Assembly: GCF_030272615.1 (NCBI RefSeq)
Contig: NC_081412.1
Coordinates: forward strand, 685,262,583 to 685,326,582
Direction of reading: 5' to 3'
Length of the DNA: 64,000 bases
Source: Cryptomeria japonica
Lineage: Eukaryota > Streptophyta > Pinopsida > Cupressales > Cupressaceae
Part shown: positions 35,839 through 45,349 of the stretch, one piece after another
Numbering within the stretch: position 1 is the first letter of the stretch
How the letters are laid out: each line of letters starts with the position of its first letter
Position numbers and translations under genes: made by a program
The notes under the pieces: generated by a model
What the model saw: the letters and a program-made list of their open reading frames with translations, nothing else
What the model was told of the DNA's origin: nothing
Databases searched by the model: none

Positions 35839-37330
35839 ACATGTCTTATACAGGGACAAGTACACTCAAAACCAGACAGATCAGTCTTATATGGGGTACT
35901 CACTCTTTGAAACCAGACATTCTTATCAATCATCAAACAAATCAAAACAATGACATAGATCAATATGACTATTGGATTTTGTTCTAGTTAGTCTTATCTT
36001 TATCAATTGATGGCAGGTTATGCTTATCAATCCTAGGCATACTTAGCATAGTCACTTTCCTTGATTTATCTGGACAGTTATCTATATGATATCTCACCAT
36101 GGCTTGGTGGTCAATGTACATATTCCATATCGTAAGTAGTATCTACAATGGGCACAAAATCCTAACCTCACTGGGGGAAAATCACCTTTAGGTTTCAAAC
36201 AAACAATCGATCACAACAAACACATTGAGACGAAAACAAGATCACAACAATCAATGGTAAAACAAAGAAACATGAATTGATCAAACTAAATAATGAGGCA
36301 TTTGCAAGATGTTTTATCCAACAAAAAAACATAGGATGGCATGCATGTTTATCTATGGTTGTTTTCAATTTTTGCTTATCATATCTCCCAAGCGACTCAA
36401 GGATGTCTTTAAATGAGAGAAACGAGGAAGGAGTATGATATTTTCTTTCTTTGTTGGTTGTGAGTGAAGCCTTTTTACTATACAAATTTATTTTATGACG
36501 TGATCCAGTGGCATATCACTAAGAACATTTCTAATTTGTATAGGATAAAGATTAACTCTTGTCTGTTTACACAAACCGCACTCAGGTCATCGTGGTTCAA
36601 TTATACCTCGATGCTTGTGCTATCTTGCAATATCAAAACCCATGTAAGTTATACTTAGGTCATTATGGTTTAATTATACCATGACACTTGTATCAACTTT
36701 CAACAAGTCAAGGCCCGATGATGAAAACAAAGGAAGCACTGACACTTTGATCAAAACAAATGGCAACATTGAAGAATGAGAATGCATAGTAAGATTTGCA
36801 TTAGCTGAATTATCATATCGTGTTAATCTGCATTTAGATTGCATTATCATATCACCGCATTTAGTTGCATATCATCATCATCATCATCATCATCATCTAG
36901 TCACATTCATCATTGCATCCATCACATACATATCTATCACATCATCATGGAATCTTTCTTCACTTTCATATCTTCATCATTCTTTCAACTATCATCTATC
37001 ATTTCTTATACAAGATGTATCTTTCCTAAAACTAGACGTTTTGATCAAGTCTTATATAGGATATATCGTTCCTGAAACCAGACACTTTGATCATCTTTGT
37101 CTTATACAGGAGGTGTCATTTCTGAAACCAGACTTGATCTCAATATTATCAATTCTATCAATCCATTTCATCTTATCCATTCTATCATGTCTTATACAAG
37201 ATGTATCTTTCCTGAAACCAGACATTTTGATCAGGTCTTAAACAGGATATATCGTTCCTAAAACCATATGCTTTGATCATCTTTGTCTTATACAAGAGGT
37301 GTCATTCCTGAAACCAGACTTGATCTTAAT
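35839..37330 (+). repeat. Dispersed stem-loop units GTCTTATACAGG...AGAC and a 186-bp higher-order repeat
   Basis: Short units running from GTCTTATAC to GAAACCAGAC recur at about 35841, 35884, 37004, 37049, 37099, 37189, 37235 and 37287. The last six form two copies of a three-unit block with a 186-bp period (starts 37004 and 37190). Within a unit, GTCT pairs with AGAC, and CAGGA with TCCTG or a wobble variant. Related units occur on the minus strand of the Gypsy relic at 57040-57400. They lie upstream of the polypurine tract. Confidence 0.75.
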
Positions 37331-37664
37331 CTTATCAATTCTGACAATCCAATCAATATGATCAATCTTATCAATCCAATCAAACTCATGCATGTCATCA
37401 ATCTATTCACTATTCTATCTTTCATATAACATTATTCTTCTTTCAAGAGATCATTCCTGCCCTTAAGGCATGAACAATATCTTGAAGGGGCATCATCATA
37501 TCAGTTTCATATGGACATCGATTCCATATCGACATCTCATATCAAAATCAGTTTTTCATATCTAAGGCATGACATCGACAATTTTGGCAACAACACCGTA
37601 TCGAAAAAATTTGACAACAAATTGAGCATTTTTCTTTGAATCAACATGTTGTTACACATCGACT

Positions 37665-37679
37665 CAAAGAGGGGAAAAT
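37665..37679 (+). promoter_or_regulatory. LARD polypurine tract
   Basis: CAAAGAGGGGAAAAT directly before the TGTAGACACC of the right LTR. Confidence 0.85.
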
Positions 37680-38395
37680 TGTAGACACCTAAAATTTCCA
37701 CAACCAATTAATTAAATTTTATTCATTTAACTATCATTAATTCGCCTATTAATTAAATCTACATTTAATTAATATCCCCTTTTCTTCTTTTTGACCATTA
37801 ATCAAATTAAGGATTTGATTAATATTCCCCGTCTTCTATATAAGACATTTAATTAAATACCCCCCTCCTATCTATTTTAATTAAATTCATATTTAATAAA
37901 AAATCTCCATTTAGCCCCTTTCCCCTTTTAATTAAATCCACATTTAATTAAACCCCCCTTTGCAAATAAATAAATCAAAACTTATTTGAAAATACCCCCA
38001 CTTGCAAAATTCAAAATTCACATTTAAATAAATCAATATTTATTATAATTTATCAAATGCAAGTTGCAACCAATAATTGAAATAAATCAATTTTATTTTA
38101 ATTAAATCCTAAAAATCCTTCCACTTGCATTTTCCTACATCTCCCACTTGCCTCCTAATCATCCTTCTAGAAACCTCCTAATCCCATCCTAATCATGTCC
38201 TTTCCCTAAATTTGAGGAGGTCACTTCTCAAGTTTGGAAGAAAGTCTTCTAAATGCATTAAAGACTTTATTTCTTCAACAAGATAACTTGTTGAGTTCCC
38301 CAAATTTGGAAGGACTCTTACAAATTTGTCCCCCAAAGTTTTTTTAACCATTAATGGTTAATTCAACTTCCCCTCATGGTTAGAGACTTTCTCTC
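37680..38395 (+). repeat. LARD right LTR, first part
   Basis: Aligns with 30822-31535 of the left LTR and stops in the middle of TTTCTCTC, where the Copia at 38396 was inserted. It continues at 43403; the uninterrupted left LTR reads ACTTTCTCTCTAACTT across the same point. Confidence 0.93.
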
Positions 38396-38874
38396 TGTTG
38401 GTGTAAATAATTATTCATCATGGATATTATTTCACTTACTTAAGTTTACTTAGGATAATGCATTTCATAGTAGTTTGGATATGAGACACTTGGGTGTTTG
38501 TGCCACATTGGGATAGTGTGTGTAGGAGAAATTCCACCTCTTATGGTGTTGATCTTGTTATTACACTATCATATCCACTTATTGTGGAATGATAATTCCA
38601 CCTTCGATGGGTGATCCACCTCATGTGGAATATTATATTATTTCTCCTACCTACCCACACCTATTTCCTACCTAGCCTTGTTTCTCATTGAGCCACATGT
38701 CATATTTGTGTGCTCATACATCCATATGGCCTTGCCTATATAAGCAAGCCTCTATTCATTGTATTGAATCCAATTGATCATTTTCTATTGATGAGAATAC
38801 AGTTTATTCTTGTCCTATATTGTGTCTCTATTTTGTACATTTCATTGACCCCTTGATCTTGGCAAAATCTAACA
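38396..38874 (+). repeat. Young Copia 5' LTR
   Basis: 479 bp with TG/CA ends and a TATATAAG box at 38737-38744. Four mismatches to the 3' LTR (for example TTATTTCAC against TTATTACAC, and TTCGATGG against TTCGGTGG). Confidence 0.95.
38737..38744 (+). promoter_or_regulatory. TATA box of young Copia LTR
   Basis: CCTATATAAGC in both LTRs (also 43260-43267), about 130 bp before the LTR end, a normal place for the Copia promoter. Confidence 0.7.
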
Positions 38875-38887
38875 TGGTATCAGAGCC
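38875..38887 (+). promoter_or_regulatory. Young Copia primer-binding site
   Basis: TGGTATCAGAGCC directly after the 5' LTR: the standard plant Copia site complementary to the 3' end of initiator Met-tRNA. Confidence 0.93.
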
Positions 38888-39244
38888 ATTGGGGCTTCAT
38901 TGATTCGTCTTGAAGAGGCATTATTGCGACATCAAGAGGCAGATCTAAAGAGCAGCATCTTTTGGAGGCGTCCTAGACCAGATCTGACCCCGCCATTGCG
39001 TCCAAAAGGCCGTTTCCATGAATTTTGGTTATAAAGTCGGCCTATTTTGGTGAGAAAAAAATTTTCCCCAATTTTGCTATAATCATACGGATTTTCGGAA
39101 TATTATTATATTTTTCGAAAAAAAAAATTTATTTTTCTGAAAAATATTTTCGTCAAAAATCAAAAAATCAAAAAAAAAAAATTGAAAAAAATTTCGATCA
39201 AAAAAAAATTGAAAAATCAAAAAATATCAAAAAAAAAACAAAAT

Positions 39245-39720
39245 TGTTTTTTGGGGGGGTCCGCAAACCCCCCCCTGCAGAGCGTACCTTGCAGATTGCA
39301 GGTCTGTCGGCCTGCCGCCGCCCGTACCCTGCAGCACCTGACGTTGCCGCAGACCGCCGGTACCCGACGGCGCTGCCGCAGACTTTGGTCCCGCCGCCGC
39401 CGCCACGCTCCGCACGCAACTCCCCGACAGCTTCTCTCCGTCCCGCACGGCCTCGGCTCTGTTCGCCACCGGTGCAGCTCAGCTCCTCCGCCACCGGTGC
39501 AACTCAAATCCCCCGACACAGACCGGCGAACCCGCACCCGCCACGTGGCAGGCGGCCACTGGCCCGCGGGTAAAACACATCCGTACGGACACCACGTCAT
39601 CACACCCAGTCACAGAGACACGTCAGCAATTCCGTACAACACGGATTACACTGTCACTTGCACAGTCATCCCGTCCATACAGTACGGACGCCCAGTCAGC
39701 AGAGGATGAAGTTTTTGCGA
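39245..39720 (+). other. GC-rich island in the Copia leader
   Basis: A sharp switch from A/T-runs to a segment dominated by G and C, with GCCGCCGCC, CCACCGGTGC and CACGTGG blocks and an open Pro/Arg-rich frame (39025-39573) that I do not regard as a proven gene. CACCGGTGCA recurs twice near 39467 and 39493. It lies between the primer site and gag. Nothing else in the window has this composition. It could be a captured host fragment or a family-specific structured leader. Confidence 0.8.
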
Positions 39721-40417
39721 CGGTCATACGGCCGTCAAATTTAACCCAGTGAATTGCTGACGTCAACACCACATCAACAGGGTTTGAAAATTTTTGGACC
39801 CCCTCTCATTTGCATTTTTTATTTTGCAGTTCAACTTCAAATGGCCATAACTTGCTCATTTTTGCTCCTTTTTTGGTGCAATTGTTTTTGAAATGGGCTA
39901 GAATTTCGTGCTCTCCGCAGTGGTAAAAGAATTTTTTGATTTTGATGCACGGATTTTTCAGAAAATGCAGTTTTTGGTGGCTATACCTAAGTAATCCCAT
40001 TTTTTGCAACTTCAGAGGCTTCGTTTGGGGTCATCCGACCTCCTTTTTAGGTGCCATTTTTTTTGAAAGTGTGTATTTTTTTGTCTACTTTCACATGATG
40101 CTATCAGATTGATGTCATTGTAAGTAGAAATTGTACTTTCATATTTAGGCCATTTTTTGGCTCTCTTGGTACTTGAATATTTGCTTGAATCTCAGTTAGA
40201 TTCATTGCACTATTGATTGAAGTCTCTTGTATCTCATTTGAGAAGTTGTAAAACTTGCATCATAAGTCCACTTTGCCTTGTTTTGCAAGTGGCTCATTAT
40301 AATCTCACTAAGTATAAAGTGCCAAAATCATCACTTTTGGGGGGGTACTTTGATTGATTGAATTTGGGAGGTGTCTCTTGTGCTTTTGTGCTCTTGTGTT
40401 CCTTCCTTTTTGCTGCT

Positions 40418-41467
40418 ATGGGTTCTTCTAAGTTTCCTCTCTTAACTCCACATAATTATGCTACTCCGAAAATTGATGCATTGAGTAAACTTATGGAAAA
40501 AGAACTCACTCATTACATTGATGGAACTATTGTTGCTCCAGCTGATCCTAAGGCTGATCCAGTTGGTCACTTAGATTGGCTTACTAAAAATATCATGGCA
40601 ATTGGTACCTTAAGAAAGTATGTATCAAAGGATCTCATTTTTCATATTGAGAAGTGTACTCTAATCAAGGATGCTTGGCAAAAGTTTCAAGACTTGTATG
40701 GTCAAGTTGATGAGATTAGGGGATATCAAATTGATAGTGATCTCACCATGCCAGATCCCAAGAACTTTGATACTATACAAGATTATGTCACTAAAGCAAA
40801 TGAGTTGAGGGCACAACTCAAAGATTGTGGCATTGATAAGAAGGATACTCAATTGATATTCAACTTGATAGGGAAGCTTCCACAAGAATATGCAGCATTT
40901 GTTTCTAGTTTCCAAACCCATAGGATGACAATGGGTTCAAGCTACAAAATGCCTACATTTGATGCTTTCAATGAAATGTTGATGATGGAACAAACTAAGT
41001 TGATAAGCATGGGCATTCTTAAGGCTTCTTCTAAGTCTCAAGCATTAGTGGCAAATCAAGGGAACACAAGAAATCAAGGAAAGGACAACTCAAACAAGAA
41101 GAAATGGCAATCAAAGCCTAAGGAAAAAGCACCATCTTCTCCACAACAAGGAGATTCATCCTCTTCCAAGAGAGATAATTCACCAAAGAGGGAAAGACCT
41201 ACTTGTGCTTATTGTAAAAAGATTGGTCATGAGGAGCATCGTTGCCATTCTAAGAAGATTGATGAACTTACACATATCATCAAAAAGCATAACATTGATT
41301 TTCCTAAAGTCTACAAGAAGGATGATTCATCAACTTCCACTTCCTCACATTCAAAAGGAAAAGGGCAAGCATTCATGGCTTCTACAAGTGGGAAGACTCA
41401 CTCTTTTGGAACAAAGGAAAAGCTCTATGTGCTACTACCAGTCATAATTCAGAGAGATGGCTTCTAG
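40418..41467 (+). CDS. gag: Copia-type gag of the non-autonomous element
   Basis: 349 residues from the ATG at 40418, chosen because the longer open frame starts at a TTG and this ATG opens the usual Copia gag N-terminus (GSSKFPLLTPHNY). Residues ~10-210 form the Copia gag domain, with WLTKNIMAIGTLRKYV, DAWQKFQDLYGQ and IGKLPQEYAAFVSSF. After a Lys/Ser/Gln-rich linker comes one CCHC knuckle, CAYCKKIGHEEHRC (residues ~263-276). The product should form the particle and bind RNA. The reading frame is intact, but its last ~20 codons run out of frame with the protease start (DSGA at 41467), which lies in the -1 frame. Keeping gag while losing pol is the pattern of gag-only elements that share enzymes. 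Confidence 0.88.
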   Translation: MGSSKFPLLTPHNYATPKIDALSKLMEKELTHYIDGTIVAPADPKADPVGHLDWLTKNIMAIGTLRKYVSKDLIFHIEKCTLIKDAWQKFQDLYGQVDEIRGYQIDSDLTMPDPKNFDTIQDYVTKANELRAQLKDCGIDKKDTQLIFNLIGKLPQEYAAFVSSFQTHRMTMGSSYKMPTFDAFNEMLMMEQTKLISMGILKASSKSQALVANQGNTRNQGKDNSNKKKWQSKPKEKAPSSPQQGDSSSSKRDNSPKRERPTCAYCKKIGHEEHRCHSKKIDELTHIIKKHNIDFPKVYKKDDSSTSTSSHSKGKGQAFMASTSGKTHSFGTKEKLYVLLPVIIQRDGF

Positions 41468-42696
41468 ATTCAGGGGCTTCTCATCATATGGCATCTTCGT
41501 AGTCTATGTTCTCTACATTTGAGCCTTGCACCATGCCTCAGATTTTGATGGGCAATCATACATACATGGATGTGATTGGGAAAGGATCTATTGACATTGG
41601 GGATAACTCCTTCAATGATGTGTTGTGTGTACCCCACTTGACAAATAATCTCCTTTCTATCTATCAAATCACACATGGCGCAACAAAGAGAGTTGTGGAG
41701 TTCACACCTGACTCAGTTTTCATTAGAGACATGGAGACTAGAGCTATCATTGCAACTGGGGTGGTTGATCATGCATCTCGGTTATACTCCTTTTTAGATT
41801 TTGTTGATGATGATGATTTCACATTTGATGATTCTACACATGATGATCACACTTATTGTGATGGTTCAGATTTTGAGGAGAACTTTGGACACTTGAACAT
41901 GGGGATTCTCACATGTGACCCCATTCTTGAGTCTTGTATTTCATCTCCTCATATTGATATCACATCACCTATTGCACCTGATGATGCAGATAGTGCGACA
42001 GTTTTGCCTTCATGTGATTCAGTGCAGCAGGATATTCATTGTCTTCCAGCTTCAGATTCATGGGATGATTACTTGACAGATATTCCAGGTTTGTTTGTGG
42101 AATCCTACATTGCAGATTTGGGAGACATCATTGATGACATTCATCTTCTCTTTGATGAAGATGATCCTTCTTCGATTGTTGCGAGGGCACACTCTGACCC
42201 TCTTGTTCATTCTCTACATGATCATTCTTTCGAGGTTGACATGATTGTGAATACTTATGTACAGCAGTTGGAGGAGGTCTCTTTATGTTTTGAGGAGACA
42301 TGTGAGTCTTTGGGACATGTTCTACATCCATCTCCACTAGATCTTGGAGTGCCTTTTTCAGCAGTGTGGCACAGTTTACCACCTTTGGAAGGGGTATCTT
42401 TCAGCATTGACATGGGGACACTTGAGCAGTTTTCAGAGATTCCTTTCATCATGACTTTTCTTCATACATCTTCCCTTCATGATTGGGGAGACTTCGTGGA
42501 TACACCTTTGGTTTTGTTTCTTCCTAAGGGGAGGAATGTTGTTCGACATTTGTGGAGCAGCTTCTTCATACTTCGAGCTTCTATCATTGGTGCAGATTCT
42601 CCATTGAGGGGGGGTCAAAGTTTGACTTCTCTTCTTCTCTCATATGGGGGGGACTTTTTCCTCACATGGGGTTTTGTTCCTCACATTCTTCTATGA
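41467..42696 (+). pseudogene. Protease stub fused to a long acidic ORF replacing pol
   Basis: The frame opens with DSGASHHMASS (active-site D-S-G of the Copia protease) and meets one TAG at 41500 in a position where related elements usually have Gln. It then stays open for 396 codons. It passes LCVPHLTNNLLSIYQI and VDHASRLYSF, then FEENFGHLN, a worn form of the pre-integrase segment. From there it departs from all known pol sequence into Asp/Ser/His-rich repeats of low similarity to anything I know. The last ~60 codons overlap GT-rich sequence that looks like 3' untranslated DNA. The acidic part may be a new domain or a chance open frame. Confidence 0.6.
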
Positions 42697-42909
42697 GAGT
42701 TCTCTTGTATAGCTTTCATCTCTCTTTTGGGGGAGGGTTTTTTCCCATTGGGTTTTTCTCTCTTTCCCCACTTTGTGAGAGATTTCATTGCATTGGTTTG
42801 CATGCATTTGCATTTGTTCATGGGTACCTAACATGGCCTCATAGCCGGGACCCATCTTGCATTGCTTAGTTGCATTGTAGACTTAAGTGCATTCCCCTAA
42901 GTTGCACTT

Positions 42910-42918
42910 AAGGGGGGG
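42910..42918 (+). promoter_or_regulatory. Young Copia polypurine tract
   Basis: AAGGGGGGG immediately before the 3' LTR start TGTTGGTG. Confidence 0.85.
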
Positions 42919-43397
42919 TGTTGGTGTAAATAATTATTCATCATGGATATTATTACACTTACTTAAGTTTACTTAGGATAATGCATTTCATAGTAGTTTG
43001 GATATGAGACACTTGGGTGTTTGTGCCACATTGGGATAGTGTGTGTAGGAGAAATTCCACCTCTTATGGTGTTGATCTTGTTATTACACTATCATATCCA
43101 CTTATTGTGGAATGATAATTCCACCTTCGGTGGGTGATCCACCTCAAGTGGAATATTATATTATTTCTCCTACCTACCCACACCTATTTCCTACCTACCC
43201 TTGTTTCTCATTGAGCCACATGTCATATTTGTGTGCTCATACATCCATATGGCCTTGCCTATATAAGCAAGCCTCTATTCATTGTATTGAATCCAATTGA
43301 TCATTTTCTATTGATGAGAATACAGTTTATTCTTGTCCTATATTGTGTCTCTATTTTGTACATTTCATTGACCCCTTGATCTTGGCAAAATCTAACA
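42919..43397 (+). repeat. Young Copia 3' LTR
   Basis: 479 bp, four differences from the 5' LTR, followed by the CTCTC target duplication. Confidence 0.95.
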
Positions 43398-43402
43398 CTC
43401 TC

Positions 43403-44305
43403 TAACTTAATTCTCATCTAACCTAAGGGTCGTATCAAGAATTCATGGCTTTGACCTTGGTTATCCTATTAACCCTTGCACAAGAGTTTACCCTTAGGGT
43501 AAAGGCTTTATCCATTGGTTATCTACTAACCCAGCCATAACCTTACCTCCTAAGGTAACCACCATGTCTCAGGAATTTAATTCCTCTTACATCTCCTCTC
43601 AAGCCCTCTCAAGGTGACATTTTTTAACTAGAGATTGGTTTTAATCCCTCACGTGGATTGATAACTTTCAATCTTAGCCCTTGTTGAGATTACTCAATCT
43701 CAACCATCTATTCCTCTATTTTGCCTATAAATAGAGCACATCTCTTCGTCAATTAATCCAATCTTTTTGTGCATCTAAATTATAGTCATTTTATAGGTTA
43801 AGGAGATCATTCAAGTCATCTTCAATCATTAGCATTAGCATTAGCATTATAGCATTTAGCATTTGCATCATGTTTTAGGACATCATCTAGTTTAAATGCA
43901 TATCTTTTCATATCTTAATTAACTCATCTAGTATCATTTAATATTCAACTTGGAATCAATCTAGTTTCATTATCTTCATCATCTTGAGCATTTAGTATTT
44001 CATCTTGCATCCTAGCTCTCATCCATCATCTTAGCATTCACTAGGATCCTAGTTACATCCATTCTGATCCTAGAATCATTTAAATCTCGTTCTCTAGGTT
44101 GTCATCCAAGAGATCAAGTGCTCTTCCAAGTGAGGGCCACCTTGAATCTTGAGGATCTTTAGAGATAGAGGAGCATGGAATGATTTGAAGGAGTTTAGAT
44201 TCACGAACTTGTTTTATTGATTTGTAACCTCTAATGCAAGGTTCCATGTTTGTTTTTGAGTTGTTTTTTTTGCAATGCAGGTTGATCCCACATTTCTAGC
44301 ACACA
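43403..44305 (+). repeat. LARD right LTR, second part
   Basis: Continues 37680-38395 after the Copia. Contains the TATA box at 43726 and a short AGCATT tract (43825-43849); ends CTAGCACACA before the flank CATCC. Confidence 0.92.
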
Positions 44306-44720
44306 CATCCAATTATTTTCTTACTAGGTGGTAGATCAACAAGCTCCTAAGTGTTGTTTTTCATCAGAGATTGATACTTTGCATCCATAGCCTCTTTCCA
44401 AGGCTTTGATTTTATTGTTTTCTAAATAGTAGATGGTTCACAATTCTCAACAACTGAAGTCTTAAAGGCTAGATTTACCTCATTGTGAGCCATGGTACGA
44501 GTCCTCAAACCTGAAGTTGAAGAGTATGTAACTCCATCTAGCTTTGCATCATGAATGGTACTAGTATACCACTTAGGTAAAGGTTTTATGACATTTGTGG
44601 GTGTTGATAGACTATCAATGTTCCCATCATTTTTCCCATCCATGTTGAATATAGGGACACTATTTGAAGTAAGTGATGATGTGGGAGGAGAATTGTCTCA
44701 CTTCCAAGATAGAAGCTCAT
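44306..44720 (-). pseudogene. pol: Fragment of Copia pol (linker into reverse transcriptase) in the level-0 relic
   Basis: Minus-strand translation gives a Ser/Asn-rich linker, then KWYTSTIHDAKLDG, a short conserved stretch with EPSTI, KPWKEAMDAKYQSL, NNT-stop-ELVDLP and PSKKIIG. This is the standard entry of the Copia reverse transcriptase domain, with the Trp of NNTWELV changed to a stop. The rest of the polymerase is missing: the LARD lies immediately after IIG, and on its far side only GCK continues. Gag, protease and integrase are also absent, since the leader near 44740-44890 joins this linker directly. Confidence 0.75.
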
Positions 44721-44890
44721 TCCTATACTAAATGAAATAGTTGAGTAGTGTTAAAATACATTCCTTTGCATTCCAACCTTATTTGACTTTCCTTCCTTAT
44801 TGCCTTTGTAGCATAATTAAGCTTTTAATTATTTGTAGCTTTTGTGATATGAAACTAGTAACGCAAAATAATAAGCACAAAAACATTATT

Positions 44891-44902
44891 GCTCTGATAG
44901 CA
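44891..44902 (-). promoter_or_regulatory. Primer-binding site of the level-0 Copia relic
   Basis: Minus strand TGCTATCAGAGC, one base from the TGGTATCAGAGC Met-tRNA site, preceded by an LTR-like end. Confidence 0.7.
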
Positions 44903-45349
44903 TATCAGAATTGCAAAGCAATCCTATGAATAACTTTATTACAAGATGGGTTTATACACATGTGAGGGTGGTGAAAAAAGTTCTCTAAATGGCACTCATA
45001 TGGTTCACAACAAATAACAAATCATCACTTGTATCAAAACAAACCACACAAACAAACAAATAATAACAAATTAAACAAGTTGTATGGGTAAATGATGGAA
45101 TATGCCAACACTCTCTTTGTCTCCCCTGATCTTTATACCTTTTTTTATCCCTTATCACTCTCCCTCTATTCTCTCTAGCTCTATATATATCACTCTGTCC
45201 TATTTTCCCCAAGATCAAGACCTCTACCTACCTACCTACCTACCTACCTACCTCTCTTTCCATCCCTTTTTACTTTTATCTCTCTTAACTCTCTACCTCC
45301 TTCCCTCCATACAACTATTTATCTCACCTCACTCACTCTCTCTCGATGA
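44903..45349 (-). repeat. LTR remnant of the level-0 Copia relic, CT-rich
   Basis: Lies upstream (minus sense) of the primer site. The first ~80 bases contain AATAAAG on the minus strand, as in an R region. The rest is a CT-rich (plus strand) low-complexity tract including a CTAC tetranucleotide run. Truncated at 45350 by Copia B. Confidence 0.5.
45224..45251. repeat. (CTAC)7 microsatellite
   Basis: Seven perfect units of CTAC inside the CT-rich tract. Confidence 0.95.

Larger units (their letters stand above)
38396..43397 (+). mobile_element. Young non-autonomous Copia with gag but no pol
   Basis: 479-bp LTRs (38396-38874 and 42919-43397) start TGTTGGTG, end TCTAACA and differ at only four positions in my reading. 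The insertion is flanked by the 5-bp duplication CTCTC (38391-38395 and 43398-43402). The internal region has a Met-tRNA primer site, a GC-rich leader, a full Copia-type gag with one zinc knuckle, a DSGA protease start, a remnant of the pre-integrase region, and a long acidic reading frame where integrase, reverse transcriptase and RNase H should be. A polypurine tract closes it. Near-identical LTRs mean it moved recently despite lacking pol, so enzymes must have come from another element. Confidence 0.92.
30822..44305 (+). mobile_element. Large non-coding LTR element (LARD-like), split by a younger Copia
   Basis: Left LTR 30822-32465 and right LTR 37680-38395 plus 43403-44305, both starting TGTAGACACC and ending GCACACA. 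A GCGCCCACC primer-site-like sequence follows the left LTR and a polypurine tract precedes the right LTR. Flanking bases are CATCA on the left and CATCC on the right: a 5-bp target duplication with one change. The ~5.2-kb interior has no gag or pol, only tandem arrays and a decayed low-complexity ORF. Without the inserted Copia the element is ~8.5 kb. The LTRs differ by roughly 8%, so it is much older than the Copia inside it. Confidence 0.88.

Noticed and set aside
39025-39573. 182-codon Pro/Arg-rich open frame as a gene
   Set aside because: Openness is explained by GC-rich composition; frames on both strands are open, and the N-terminal part is A/T-run translation (Lys/Ile/Phe). No motif supports it.
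41400-41470. Programmed -1 frameshift between gag and protease of the young Copia
   Set aside because: The offset is -1, but I see no slippery heptamer in the gag frame in the overlap, and the nearby TAG at 41500 points to ordinary decay. Left as an open possibility only.
42500-42696. Last ~60 codons of the acidic ORF as a conserved domain
   Set aside because: The DNA becomes G/T-homopolymer-like and resembles the 3' untranslated approach to the polypurine tract; likely chance reading.
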